Positions 53,854-62,720 of a stretch of DNA of 64,000 bases are shown here, piece by piece; the stretch's first letter is position 1, and each line of letters starts with the position of its first letter. A program made the translations under genes and the position numbers. Below the pieces are notes generated by a model. The model was not told where the DNA came from and did no database searches. It saw only the letters and a program-made list of their open reading frames with translations. The DNA is from Shinella sp. SUS2 (GTDB taxonomy: Bacteria > Pseudomonadota > Alphaproteobacteria > Rhizobiales > Rhizobiaceae), in assembly GCF_001262505.1 (NCBI RefSeq), contig NZ_KQ410734.1, positions 1 through 64,000 of the forward strand. Reading direction: 5' to 3'.

Positions 53854-53909
53854 TTCCTGCGTGTGTCGTGCAAAATCGCCTGGCTGTTTTGCGACCGTAT
53901 TGCGGGGCT

Positions 53910-55292
53910 TCAGAGTGCCAGAACGCTCCGGTCGGGTGCGGCGCGCAGCAACGAGGCGAGGATGTCGAGGCCCGCGCGCAACTCGTCCGCTTCGGTTGCG
54001 CCGACCGATACCCGGACGGCGCCTGCCGGGTTGCCGGACAGGGAGAACGGCGTGCTCGGTGCGACGGCCACGCCTCGGGTGCGCGCCTGGGAAACGAAGG
54101 CGAGCTCGTCGTGCTCCGGCGGAAGCGGCAGCCAGAAATGGAGCCCTTCCGGATGCGCACGGTAGGCGGCGCCTTCCAGCGCCGTGGAGACGATGCGGTG
54201 CCGTTGGCCGAGGGCTTCGCGCTGCCAGTCCACCAGTGCTTGCATCGTACCATCGCCCAGCCACAGTGTGGCGATCTCGGCCATGACGGGCGTCGCCATC
54301 CAGTTTGCCATCAGATGCCGATTGGCGATCGTGGCGGCGAGATGATCCGGCGCGGCGACATAGCCGATGCGCAGGCCGGGGAGGGCGACCTTTGTGAAGC
54401 CCGTGATGTAAACCGTCCGTTCGGGCGCCAGCGCCGCGATCGGGCGCGGGCGACGGGAGAGGAGCGGGCCGAACACGTCGTTTTCGATGATCGTGACGTC
54501 GTGTCTGCGGGCCGTTTCGACGACGGCGTGGCGCCGGCCTTCCGGCATCAGCGAAGCCGTCGGGTTGGCGAGATTGGGCTGGAGGGTGACCGCGCGCACC
54601 TCGTCCCGCAGGCAGGCCTCTTCCAGCGCTTCGGGCACCATGCCGTCGGCGTCCGCGGCGATCGGGCGGACCCGGATGCCGAGATAGTCCGCGAGCGGCC
54701 GGATCACGTGATAGCAGATCTCTTCCGCGGCAAGGATCGCGCCAGGCCCTGCGGCCGAAAGGAGGGCGACGGCGAAAGCCGAAGAGGCGCCGTTCGTCAC
54801 GAGCAGGTTGCGCGGCGTGGTTTCGACGCCGAGCGTGGAGAGCCATCGGGCGGCCGCCTCGTTGTGCCGCGGGAAGATGGTGTTGGGCCGGAAGGATAAA
54901 GCCGCCGCAGGCGAGAGGCTGTCGCCGATCAGGTGCAGGGCGTCTTTCATCTGCTTGAGGTGAAAGGGGGTGCAGACGGGTGTGACGATCGAAAGGTCGA
55001 TCTCGTTTGCCAGCCGCTCCGCAATGTAGGGCGAGGGGGGTGCGACGCCGCCTGCCTTGACATAGGTGCCGCGACCGACCTCGCCCGAAACCAGCCCGCG
55101 CCGGGCAAGCACGTCATAGGCCTTGCTCACCGTCTGGATCGAAATCTTCAGGTCGTAGGCGAGATCCCGGTGCGCCGGCAGCTTGTCGTCCTTGACAAGC
55201 TTGCCGCTTTTGATTGCCGCCGTAAACTGGTCCGCGAGGGAGATATAGACGGGCCGTCGCAGCTGGCCGGGATCGGGGTGCCATTTTGTCAT
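53910..55292 (-). CDS. enuR: MocR/GntR-type regulator with aminotransferase domain (EnuR-like)
   Basis: 460 residues. N-terminal winged helix DQFTAAIKSGKLVKDDKLPAHRDLAYDLKISIQTVSKAYDVLARRGLVSGEVGRGTYVKAGG, then an aminotransferase I-type domain with the pyridoxal-phosphate Lys in TGFTKVALPGLRIGYVA. MocR proteins bind a substrate-PLP adduct; EnuR in ectoine loci senses diaminobutyrate compounds. It lies upstream of EutA/DoeA on the same strand, probably controlling them. Confidence 0.88.
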   Translation of the reverse strand: MTKWHPDPGQLRRPVYISLADQFTAAIKSGKLVKDDKLPAHRDLAYDLKISIQTVSKAYDVLARRGLVSGEVGRGTYVKAGGVAPPSPYIAERLANEIDLSIVTPVCTPFHLKQMKDALHLIGDSLSPAAALSFRPNTIFPRHNEAAARWLSTLGVETTPRNLLVTNGASSAFAVALLSAAGPGAILAAEEICYHVIRPLADYLGIRVRPIAADADGMVPEALEEACLRDEVRAVTLQPNLANPTASLMPEGRRHAVVETARRHDVTIIENDVFGPLLSRRPRPIAALAPERTVYITGFTKVALPGLRIGYVAAPDHLAATIANRHLMANWMATPVMAEIATLWLGDGTMQALVDWQREALGQRHRIVSTALEGAAYRAHPEGLHFWLPLPPEHDELAFVSQARTRGVAVAPSTPFSLSGNPAGAVRVSVGATEADELRAGLDILASLLRAAPDRSVLAL

Positions 55293-55452
55293 GCATTCTT
55301 GTCGTCCAAAAGCATGGCAATTTCAATCGGCATCGACATCTGCCTCGCCCAAGCGAGGGGGCACGAATGCTCCTTCTGCTGCGGTGTTAAATTGTCACGT
55401 CGCGCGCCGTTTTAAAGTGGTATATAGTTTGCCACATTAAAAGGAGAGGTGC

Positions 55453-55602
55453 ATGAACAAGGAAGAAACCCGCAAGCCCCTGGTGTTTTCCGGCGAGCAT
55501 GTCAGCGGACGGGACGCCGATGGCAGCAGCCTGATGCCGATGCTTGTTGTGGGGCTGGTCCTGATCGCGATCGGCTATGCAGGCGTGATGGTTTTCGTTT
55601 AG
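55453..55602 (+). CDS. Small single-pass membrane protein, 49 residues
   Basis: ATG 55453 has AAGGAG placed about 10 bases upstream. The protein reads a polar 25-residue head then MPMLVVGLVLIAIGYAGVMVFV, one membrane segment to the C-terminus. The head contains HVSGRDADGSSL. The gap upstream (55293-55452) is AT-rich with TATATA and GTGG-N11-CCAC, consistent with a promoter shared with the divergent MocR gene. No family is recognised. Confidence 0.6.
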   Translation: MNKEETRKPLVFSGEHVSGRDADGSSLMPMLVVGLVLIAIGYAGVMVFV

Positions 55603-55720
55603 CCGGGACAAGGGGCATGCGGTCTGCCGCCGCCACGCGCGCGCACCGCTGCGGGTACTGCTTTGTCGCGGACGCGGTTACCCACGCTTCGTCGGATGGG
55701 TCTTGACCGGACAAGAAAGA

Positions 55721-55743
55721 CCCCCTGCAGCGGCTGCAGGGGG
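55721..55743 (-). terminator. Terminator of the chemoreceptor gene
   Basis: 9-base perfect stem CCCCCTGCA/TGCAGGGGG around a 5-base loop; on the minus strand it is followed by TCTTTCTTGT, giving a rho-independent terminator. Confidence 0.8.
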
Positions 55744-55772
55744 CTAGGATCGTGGATCAGTATGACGCCCCG

Positions 55773-57893
55773 TCAGGCGGCGTAGGCCTGTCGGCTTGCC
55801 TGCGGCGCGTTCCGTGCCCTGTCGAGGCGGAACTGGGCGAGCAGCGCGGAGAGTGCTGCTGCCTCGCCGGCAAGGCCGTGGCTGGCGGCGGTCTGTTCCT
55901 CCACCATGGCGGCATTCTGCTGCGTGCCCTGGTCCATCGTGTTGACGGCAGTGTTGATCTCCTGCAGGCCCGTCGACTGCTCGCGGGCGGCAAGCACGAT
56001 GGCGTTCACATGGCCGTTGATCTCCTGCACCTCGCGCACGATGGCTTCCAGCGCGGCGCCCGTCTCGTCGACGAGGGAAACGCCGGAGCGGACCTGCTCG
56101 CCGGAGGCGGTGATCAGCGCCTTGATCTCCTTGGCCGCGTTGGCCGAGCGCTGGGCAAGCTCGCGCACCTCCTGTGCGACGACGGCAAAGCCCTTGCCCG
56201 CCTCGCCTGCCCGGGCCGCTTCCACGCCGGCATTGAGCGCGAGAAGGTTGGTCTGGAAGGCGATGTCGTCGATGACGCCGATGATGTTGGAAATCTCGTG
56301 CGAGGACTTTTCGATGCCCTGCATGGCCGAGACGGCGCGGCGGACGACGTCGCCCGACTTTTCCGCGCCCTGGCGGGTGCGCGAGACGAGCGAGCCGACC
56401 TCCTCGGCGCGGCGGGTGGAATCCTTCACCGTCGTGGTGATCTCTTCCAGTGCGGCGGCGGTTTCCTCCACGGAGGCGGCCTGCTGTTCGGTCCGCCGGG
56501 CAAGCGCGTCGGCGGAGCCGCGGATCTCGTTGGCACCGCCGTCGATCGCCAGAGCTTTCTCGCCGACCGTCGACATGGCCTGGTGCAGACGGGTGACGGA
56601 GTTGTTGAAGTCGATGCGCAGGCGGTCGAGGTCGCCGGCGAAGGGCGTGTCGATGCGGGAAACGAGGTCACCGTCGGCAAGACGGCCCAGCGCGTCGGCG
56701 ACCGTCTGGACGGCCTGGGCGACGGTCTCTGCTTCCTGTGCCTTGATCGCGTCGCGCTCGCGGCGTTCCTGTTCGCTCAGCGCCTGGTTCTCTTCCGCCG
56801 CACGCGCAAGGCGCCCGCGTTCGATGATGTTTTCGCGGAAGACGGTGACGGCGGCCGCCATCTGGCCGATCTCGTCGGTGCGTCCGGCGTCCGGGATGGT
56901 CTCGGAAACGTCGCCGCGGGCCAGCTTGCTCATCATGCCGGTCATGCGCACCACCGGCCGCACGACGAGGCTCGACAGAAGAAGGGCAAGGACGCCGATC
57001 ATGGCGAGAACGCCGACGGCAGTGGCGATGGTGGCGGCGATGCGGAATTCGGAAATGCCGGCATAGGCCATGTCGCGGTCGACGATCAGGCAGAGATACC
57101 AGCTGTCGAGCACCGGCAGGCCGGTGACCTGCACGAAGCGTACGAGGACGCGCTTGCCGTCGAGTTCGGTTTCCGTCAGCCCGGCCGCCTCGATGGACGG
57201 GGTCTCCTGCGGGAACACCTCGGTCAGCGGCTTGGCGACGAGATCGCCGTTGGGATGCACGAGGACCGTGCCGGACTTGTTGACGAGGAAGGCGGACCCC
57301 ATGCCGCCGAGATCAACCTCGCCGATCATGCCGAGCAGTCCCTGCAGGGGAAAGTCGGTGCCGGCGATGCCGAGCAGCTTGCCGTCGCGCTTGACCGGAG
57401 CGGTGGCGCTGATCACGAGCTTCTGCGAGGCGGAATCGACATAGGGATCGGTCAGCACCGGCGCGTCGAGCCTGACGGTATCCTTGTACCAGCCACGCTT
57501 GCGCGGGTCATACCCCTTCGGCATCGTCGCGGCGGGAATGCGTGTCATGGTGCCGTCCTCGCCGCCGAAATAGACGAGGGCGAATTCGCGGCTGAGCAGC
57601 GCGTTGTCAAAACCCTTGAGGATGTCCTCGTTATTCTCTGCCCGGGTGACGCCGGCGCCGGCGAGCTCGGTCAGCATGACGCGGGCATTCAGCCAGTTGG
57701 CGATACCGGTAGCCGCCAGCTCGCCGGCGGATTCGATTTCGGCCGCTGCTTCCCTGGAGAGGGTGTTTCGCTGAAGGCTGTCGATATAGACCGAAAAGCC
57801 GCAGAAGGCCGCAATGACGGCGAGCGAGGCGGCCAAAAGAATTTTGGTCATGAGATTGAAACGTGTGCTCAAGGAAACCCCCCAGTATTCCAT
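55773..57893 (-). CDS. Methyl-accepting chemotaxis protein with dCache domain
   Basis: About 706 residues. Start ATG 57893 (a TTG at 57872 with GGGGGG upstream gives the common MCP opening and is a good alternative). Two membrane segments flank a periplasmic dCache-type sensor (about residues 40-320; [41 protein letters not shown]), followed by HAMP and the signalling domain whose tip reads [47 protein letters not shown]. dCache domains commonly bind amino acids or organic acids. No CheR tether pentapeptide at the end. Confidence 0.94.
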   Translation of the reverse strand: MEYWGVSLSTRFNLMTKILLAASLAVIAAFCGFSVYIDSLQRNTLSREAAAEIESAGELAATGIANWLNARVMLTELAGAGVTRAENNEDILKGFDNALLSREFALVYFGGEDGTMTRIPAATMPKGYDPRKRGWYKDTVRLDAPVLTDPYVDSASQKLVISATAPVKRDGKLLGIAGTDFPLQGLLGMIGEVDLGGMGSAFLVNKSGTVLVHPNGDLVAKPLTEVFPQETPSIEAAGLTETELDGKRVLVRFVQVTGLPVLDSWYLCLIVDRDMAYAGISEFRIAATIATAVGVLAMIGVLALLLSSLVVRPVVRMTGMMSKLARGDVSETIPDAGRTDEIGQMAAAVTVFRENIIERGRLARAAEENQALSEQERRERDAIKAQEAETVAQAVQTVADALGRLADGDLVSRIDTPFAGDLDRLRIDFNNSVTRLHQAMSTVGEKALAIDGGANEIRGSADALARRTEQQAASVEETAAALEEITTTVKDSTRRAEEVGSLVSRTRQGAEKSGDVVRRAVSAMQGIEKSSHEISNIIGVIDDIAFQTNLLALNAGVEAARAGEAGKGFAVVAQEVRELAQRSANAAKEIKALITASGEQVRSGVSLVDETGAALEAIVREVQEINGHVNAIVLAAREQSTGLQEINTAVNTMDQGTQQNAAMVEEQTAASHGLAGEAAALSALLAQFRLDRARNAPQASRQAYAA

Positions 57894-58099
57894 TGCCGAA
57901 CGGCACGCGTCTTGCGCGCATGGGCTCGGCACAGCAAATGTCAGGAAAAAACGCGCCTTCATGGCAGCCGGCGCGAGAACCGCGCTCGTGATCGGTAAAA
58001 TTGAACGGAGTTCGTTAACACTCACCTAAGGCGGCGGCATTTGCCCGGATTGAAAGTGAAATAGGCCGGGTCCGTCATGCTCGCGGAATTTTCCTGCCC

Positions 58100-58738
58100 T
58101 CAGTCCGGCTTGTAGCCATGCCGGGCGAAGAAGCGGTCGAGTTCCCGTTTCTGCGGGGTTTCTCCGGTGTAGATCGCGATGTAGTCGGGAATGCGCTTCA
58201 TCCGTAGCGCGGTGTCCTCGGTGGACTGCATCGAGATGTATCCGATCTGGACGAGATAGGTCGTCCGCGCGCGAACATCCGCCGGGCCCTCGTCATAGCC
58301 GAACCGCACGAACATACGGCCGATCGCCTCTATCCTTGTCTGGTCTGCTGCCTGTACCTCAGCCAGGATGTCAGGCGATTGCAGCGCCCAGCTGCGCACC
58401 GCGAACTCGAACTGGGAATCGAACAGGTCCTTGTTCAGCCAGCAGTCGAAGACATTGAGCATCGCTTCGGCGAGCGTTTCCGCATAGGCCTCGGACTGCT
58501 TGACGAGATTGCCCGTGTTCTTCTCCCGCCAGCGCGCGATCAATGCGCTCAGCAGCTCCTCCCGATCCTTGAAGAACCAGTAGAAGCTGGTGCGGGACAG
58601 ATTGAGCCGCTTGGCGAGCGGCAGGATCTTGACCGATTCCACGCCGGATTCGAGCAGGCAGTCATAGGCGGCTTCCAGCCACCCTTCAGGGGAGCCACGC
58701 CAGCCGTTGTCGCTCGTCGCCTGTTCCATGCCGACCAT
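58100..58738 (-). CDS. TetR-family regulator
   Basis: 212 residues (ATG 58738 or 58729). Helix-turn-helix DCLLESGVESVKILPLAKRLNLSRTSFYWFFKDREELLSALIARW is characteristic; the C-terminal helical ligand domain follows. Divergent from the flavoenzyme at 58874, with a perfect dyad between, so it represses that gene until its N-methyl-compound-like inducer is present. Confidence 0.92.
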   Translation of the reverse strand: MVGMEQATSDNGWRGSPEGWLEAAYDCLLESGVESVKILPLAKRLNLSRTSFYWFFKDREELLSALIARWREKNTGNLVKQSEAYAETLAEAMLNVFDCWLNKDLFDSQFEFAVRSWALQSPDILAEVQAADQTRIEAIGRMFVRFGYDEGPADVRARTTYLVQIGYISMQSTEDTALRMKRIPDYIAIYTGETPQKRELDRFFARHGYKPD

Positions 58739-58798
58739 CTAGCGAATCCCATATGTCACGACAAGCAGAATGTGCATTTATGTTCTCTACGTTGACTA

Positions 58799-58821
58799 TA
58801 GTGTCACTGATATTGACACTA
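58799..58821. promoter_or_regulatory. TetR operator candidate TAGTGTCA-N7-TGACACTA
   Basis: Perfect 8-base dyad with 7-base spacer, 23 bases overall, midway between the divergent TetR and flavoenzyme genes. Length and symmetry are typical of TetR-family operators. Overlaps likely promoter TTGACT...TACATT. Confidence 0.7.
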
Positions 58822-58873
58822 GTGTACATTTTCCCTTAGCGTTCGCAAAAGATCCCAGTCCGGAGCCCGTGGC

Positions 58874-60910
58874 ATGTCGAACGACCCTCTGCTTCAGCCC
58901 TATCAGTTGAAGCATCTGACCCTGCGCAACCGCATCATCGTCACGTCGCACGAGCCGGCCTATCCGGAGGACGGCATGCCCAAGGGCCGTTATCGGGCCT
59001 ATACGGTGGAGCGGGCGCGCGGTGGCGTGGCGCTGACCATGACGGCCGGCTCGGCTGCCGTCTCGAAGGACAGTCCGCCGGTCTTCAACAACCTGCTCGC
59101 CTACAAGGACGAGATCGTGCCGTGGATCCGGGAAATGACCGATGCCGTGCACGAGGCCGGTGCTGCGATCATGATCCAGCTCACCCATCTCGGTCGCCGC
59201 ACACGCTGGGACAAGGGCGACTGGCTGCCCGTCCTCGCCCCCTCCCACCAGCGCGAGGCGGCGCACCGTGCCTTCCCGAAAAAGCTGGAAGACTGGGATA
59301 TCGCGCGCATCATCAAGGACTTCGCCGATGCAGCCGAGCGCATGAAGGCGGGCGGCATGGACGGCGTCGAGCTGGAAGCCTATGGCCATCTCATCGACCA
59401 GTTCACATCGCCACTGACCAATGAGCTCGACGGCCCCTATGGTGGTTCGCTCGACAACCGCCTGCGTTTCTGTTTCGACGTGTTCAAGGCGATGCGTGAA
59501 AGAGTCGGCGAGGATTTCATTCTTGGCGTGCGCTACACGGCCGACGAATGTCTTCCCGGCGGGACCGGAAGGGCCGAGGGCCTTGAAATCTCCCGCCGTC
59601 TCAAGGAAAGCGGTCTCATCGACTACCTGAACGTCATCCGTGGCCATATCGATACCGATCCGGGCCTGACAGACGTCATCCCGATCCAGGGCATGGCAAG
59701 CGCGCCGCATCTGGATTTCGCCGGTGATATCCGCGCCGCAACCAGGTTTCCGACCTTCCATGCGGCAAAAATCCAGGATGTTGCGACGGCGCGGCATGCG
59801 ATCGCCGCCGGCAAGGTCGATATGATCGGCATGACCCGCGCGCACATGACCGACCCGCATATCGTGCGCAAGATCATCGAAAAGCGCGAGGATGACATCC
59901 GCCCCTGCGTCGGCGCGAACTACTGTCTCGATCGCATCTACCAGGGCGGCCTTGCCTTCTGTATCCACAACGCGGCAACCGGCCGCGAGGAGACGATGCC
60001 GCATGTGATCCCGAAGGCGGATGTGCGCAGGAAGGTTGTGATCGTCGGAGCCGGCCCGGCCGGCCTCGAAGCGGCAAGGGTCTGCGCCGAACGCGGCCAC
60101 GAGGTGGTGGTGTTCGAGGCGGCGAGCGGTCCGGGCGGCCAGATTCGCCTGACGGCACAGAGCGAACGCCGGCGCGAAATGATGAGCATCATCGACTGGC
60201 GTATGAGCCAGTGCGAAAAACATGGCGTCACCTTCCGTTTCAACAGCTGGGCCGAGGCGGACACGATCCTTGCCGAAAAACCCGATGTCGTGATCGTCGC
60301 GACGGGCGGCCTTCCGCATACGGATGTCCTTTCGAAGGGCAACGAGCTGGTGGTCTCCTCCTGGGATATCATTTCGGGCGATGTGAAACCGGGCACCAAC
60401 GTCCTTGTCTACGACGATGCCGGCGACCATGCCGGGCTGCAGGCGGCCGAACTCATCGCCAAGGCGGGTGGCAAGGTGGAGATCATGACCCCGGATCGCG
60501 CTTTCGCGCCGGAGGTCATGGCGATGAACCTCGTCCCCTATATGCGCGCATTGCAAAAGCTCGACACGACCTTCACCGTCACCTACCGGCTGGAAGCGGC
60601 GGAAAGGAGCGGCAACCAGCTCATCGCCCATGTCGGCAGCGATTATGGCGGCGTCGCCCGGGAGCGTGTGGTTGATCAGATCGTGGTCAACCACGGCACC
60701 ATTCCGCTGGACGAACTCTATTTCGAGCTGAAGCCTGGCTCGCGGAACCTCGGCGAGGTCTCCTATGACGCGCTGCTTACCGGCACGCCGCAGACCATCG
60801 CGCGCAATGCGGACGGCGCCTATCAACTCTTCCGGATCGGCGATGCGGTCGCCGCCCGCAACACGCATGCGGCGATCTATGATGCACTGCGTCTTGCCAA
60901 GGATATCTGA
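58874..60910 (+). CDS. OYE-type flavoprotein dehydrogenase/demethylase (DgcA/trimethylamine dehydrogenase-like)
   Basis: 678 residues. FMN TIM barrel up to about 340 (DPLLQPYQLKHLTLRNRIIVTSHEP start; GVELEAYGHLIDQFTSPLTNELDGPYGGSLDNRLRF), then an iron-sulfur region with Cys345, Cys351 and Cys363 (CVGANYC...FC), then an FAD/NAD domain (VVIVGAGPAGLEAARVCAERGHEVVVFEA). TMADH has CxxCxxC; here the second Cys is Ala348. The family includes dimethylglycine demethylase DgcA and N-methylproline demethylase. I favour an N-methyl amine substrate, repressed by the TetR next door. Confidence 0.9.
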   Translation: MSNDPLLQPYQLKHLTLRNRIIVTSHEPAYPEDGMPKGRYRAYTVERARGGVALTMTAGSAAVSKDSPPVFNNLLAYKDEIVPWIREMTDAVHEAGAAIMIQLTHLGRRTRWDKGDWLPVLAPSHQREAAHRAFPKKLEDWDIARIIKDFADAAERMKAGGMDGVELEAYGHLIDQFTSPLTNELDGPYGGSLDNRLRFCFDVFKAMRERVGEDFILGVRYTADECLPGGTGRAEGLEISRRLKESGLIDYLNVIRGHIDTDPGLTDVIPIQGMASAPHLDFAGDIRAATRFPTFHAAKIQDVATARHAIAAGKVDMIGMTRAHMTDPHIVRKIIEKREDDIRPCVGANYCLDRIYQGGLAFCIHNAATGREETMPHVIPKADVRRKVVIVGAGPAGLEAARVCAERGHEVVVFEAASGPGGQIRLTAQSERRREMMSIIDWRMSQCEKHGVTFRFNSWAEADTILAEKPDVVIVATGGLPHTDVLSKGNELVVSSWDIISGDVKPGTNVLVYDDAGDHAGLQAAELIAKAGGKVEIMTPDRAFAPEVMAMNLVPYMRALQKLDTTFTVTYRLEAAERSGNQLIAHVGSDYGGVARERVVDQIVVNHGTIPLDELYFELKPGSRNLGEVSYDALLTGTPQTIARNADGAYQLFRIGDAVAARNTHAAIYDALRLAKDI

Positions 60911-61383
60911 GATCACCCTTGTGCCTGCCGGCGCCTTGCGAACGCGTCCGGCGCGGAAGATCGCTTTGCGTTCCGGCCCGGCAGGGCAAACCGGTTGACA
61001 TCGCGCTTTGCCGGTGTCTTCTTCCTGTCCGTGATGCCGAAGCAGTAGAGCTGCGGGTACCGCCATCGTCTGCATTTCCTGGAAGAGCAGACGAAGCAGA
61101 AGAGTTTGGAACCGTTGAATGCCGGCAGTCATCGTCGTCGATCGTATGATGGAATTCTTTTCCAGCCTGGCCCTCGGCTAGCGGCGAGCGCTGTTCTGTA
61201 TCCCTTGGCGGGATGAATACATCAAAAGTCGGAATCTGTTCGTTGGGAAAGTGCCGGTGTCGTCGCCTGTCACATTGGCACGCCGCCAGTTCCGACTTTT
61301 CGCTCCGTGTCCTCGTCTGGTGCTCTGTCGCCGCTGCGAGGCGACTTGAACACTTGATCTGAAATCACCGAAAAGGAGGGGAC
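60911..61383. other. Gene-free interval with an 11-base inverted repeat
   Basis: No believable gene in 473 bases. AAAAGTCGGAA (61224-61234) recurs inverted as TTCCGACTTTT (61290-61300). The 3' part before the 55-residue gene also has GTCGCC...GGCGAC. It could be a leader or small-RNA region, but nothing more can be supported. Confidence 0.4.
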
Positions 61384-61551
61384 ATGAAACGCATCGATCT
61401 CCTGGCGCGTCTCAAGGCTGTCGAAGGCAATGATCTCTACAGAGGCAAGCGGATCGGCTCCCTCAGCGCTTACATGAGCGATGAGCAGCTTGATAAGCAC
61501 ATCCGCGATATCGAGGACCGGATGCATGCGAACCGGCCGCGGCCGGAGTGA
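61384..61551 (+). CDS. Small hypothetical protein, 55 residues
   Basis: ATG 61384 with a near-perfect AAAGGAGG 5 bases upstream. Sequence is hydrophilic and helical (KRIDLLARLKAVEGNDLYRG, then MSDEQLDKHIRDIEDRM), ends in ANRPRPE. No signal or membrane segment. No family recognised; it may be a small regulatory or stress protein. Expressed in the direction of the esterase gene, 184 bases further. Confidence 0.6.
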   Translation: MKRIDLLARLKAVEGNDLYRGKRIGSLSAYMSDEQLDKHIRDIEDRMHANRPRPE

Positions 61552-61735
61552 CCGCCTGTCGTGCAGCCTTGATAAACACAGGGTGATCGGGTGGCGATGT
61601 CGCCCGATTGCCTCGCTTGCGAGGCGCCTTGCGGCATGTCTGCCGGTGACGAATCATATAACAGGGGAATTACAGTCAACTTTTATGCGGCAACGGCAGC
61701 ATTTCGCATCGCACTTTCGGCTGCCCGGAGAGACC

Positions 61736-62632
61736 ATGTCCCATTCATCGTCCGACGTTACAGGATCGCCCGTCACGCTTGCCGGTGCGACATTCACGGA
61801 TATGAAACTCGGCACGGGCGACCAGCCGCACCGGATCTTCCTCTACCGCCCGCCAAGACCGGCTCCGCCTGAAGGCTGGCCGGTGCTCTACATGACGGAC
61901 GGCAATGCCTGCTTTGCGACGGCCGTCGATGCGCAGAAGGTGCAGATGTCCTATCCGAGCGGCACGAACGTTTGCGACGGTGTGATCGTGGCGATCGGCT
62001 ATCCCACCGACGATGCTTACGACCCATTCCGCCGTTCCTGGGATCTCAGCCCGCCGCCCGGCCGGACCTATCCGCCGTTCTTTCCCGATACGCCTGACGT
62101 CAAGACCGGTGGCGGCGACGGCTTTCTCTCCGCGATCGAGGACGAGGTGAAGCCCTGGGTCGAGCGGCAGGTGCCGATCGACCGGTCTCGCCAGGCGCTT
62201 TTCGGTCATTCCTTCGGGGGGCTGTTCGTGCTCCATGCGCTCTTTACCAGGCCGCATGCGTATCGGCGCTGGATCGCAGCAAGCCCGGCGATCTACTGGG
62301 AGGATGCGGCCATTCTGGCGACGGAGCAGGCGTTTCTGGAGCGTTCCCACGTGCCCCCGGGCATCGAACTGCATCTTTCCGCCGGGCAATATGAAAGCGA
62401 GACGCGCATCGCCCCCTTCCACAAGGGGCGGCCCGACGAGGCACAGAGACAGGCCCGTGCGCTCGAAACCAGAACGGTGGAATTGGCCCGGACGATGGCG
62501 GAACGTTGGCAGGCGTCCCCGGGTCTCACCGGTGTTGCCCGTTTCGAGGAGTATGCCGGCGAGAACCATATGTCCGTTCTGCCTGTTGCCCTGAACCGTG
62601 CCGTCCAGATCGCCTTCCGGCAGGAGACGTAG
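61736..62632 (+). CDS. Alpha/beta hydrolase, IroE/Fes-type esterase
   Basis: 298 residues from ATG 61736 (GGAGAGACC upstream). GHSFGGLFVLHALFTRP holds the nucleophile Ser; YMTDGNACFATAVDAQK, AIEDEVKPWVERQVPI and ENHMSVLP (catalytic His) are landmarks of the IroE/YbbA branch, which hydrolyses trilactone siderophores or related esters. No signal peptide. Next to an iron-type ABC binding protein (convergent), a role in releasing iron from an imported siderophore is inferred. Confidence 0.88.
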   Translation: MSHSSSDVTGSPVTLAGATFTDMKLGTGDQPHRIFLYRPPRPAPPEGWPVLYMTDGNACFATAVDAQKVQMSYPSGTNVCDGVIVAIGYPTDDAYDPFRRSWDLSPPPGRTYPPFFPDTPDVKTGGGDGFLSAIEDEVKPWVERQVPIDRSRQALFGHSFGGLFVLHALFTRPHAYRRWIAASPAIYWEDAAILATEQAFLERSHVPPGIELHLSAGQYESETRIAPFHKGRPDEAQRQARALETRTVELARTMAERWQASPGLTGVARFEEYAGENHMSVLPVALNRAVQIAFRQET

Positions 62633-62690
62633 CTCCGGCTTGGAGAGCGCTCGTTGGATGTGATGCGCGGTCGGCAGCCGGGCGGAAGAA

Positions 62691-62714
62691 CCCCGCGCGC
62701 CGAAGCGCGCGGGG
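62691..62714 (-). terminator. Terminator of the iron-type binding-protein gene
   Basis: Perfect 10-base stem CCCCGCGCGC/GCGCGCGGGG with CGAA loop; on the minus strand followed by TTCTTCC. Lies between convergent genes. Confidence 0.8.
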
Positions 62715-62720
62715 CAAAGA

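Noticed and set aside
55752-57998. 748-codon plus-strand frame opposite the chemoreceptor
   Set aside because: The minus strand carries unmistakable HAMP and MCP signalling motifs; this frame has none.
58796-61132. 778-codon minus-strand frame opposite the flavoenzyme
   Set aside because: No family motif and no binding site; it is antisense to the FMN/FAD enzyme.
60919-61149. 76-codon plus-strand frame after the flavoenzyme
   Set aside because: No binding site and no recognisable sequence; treated as gene-free.
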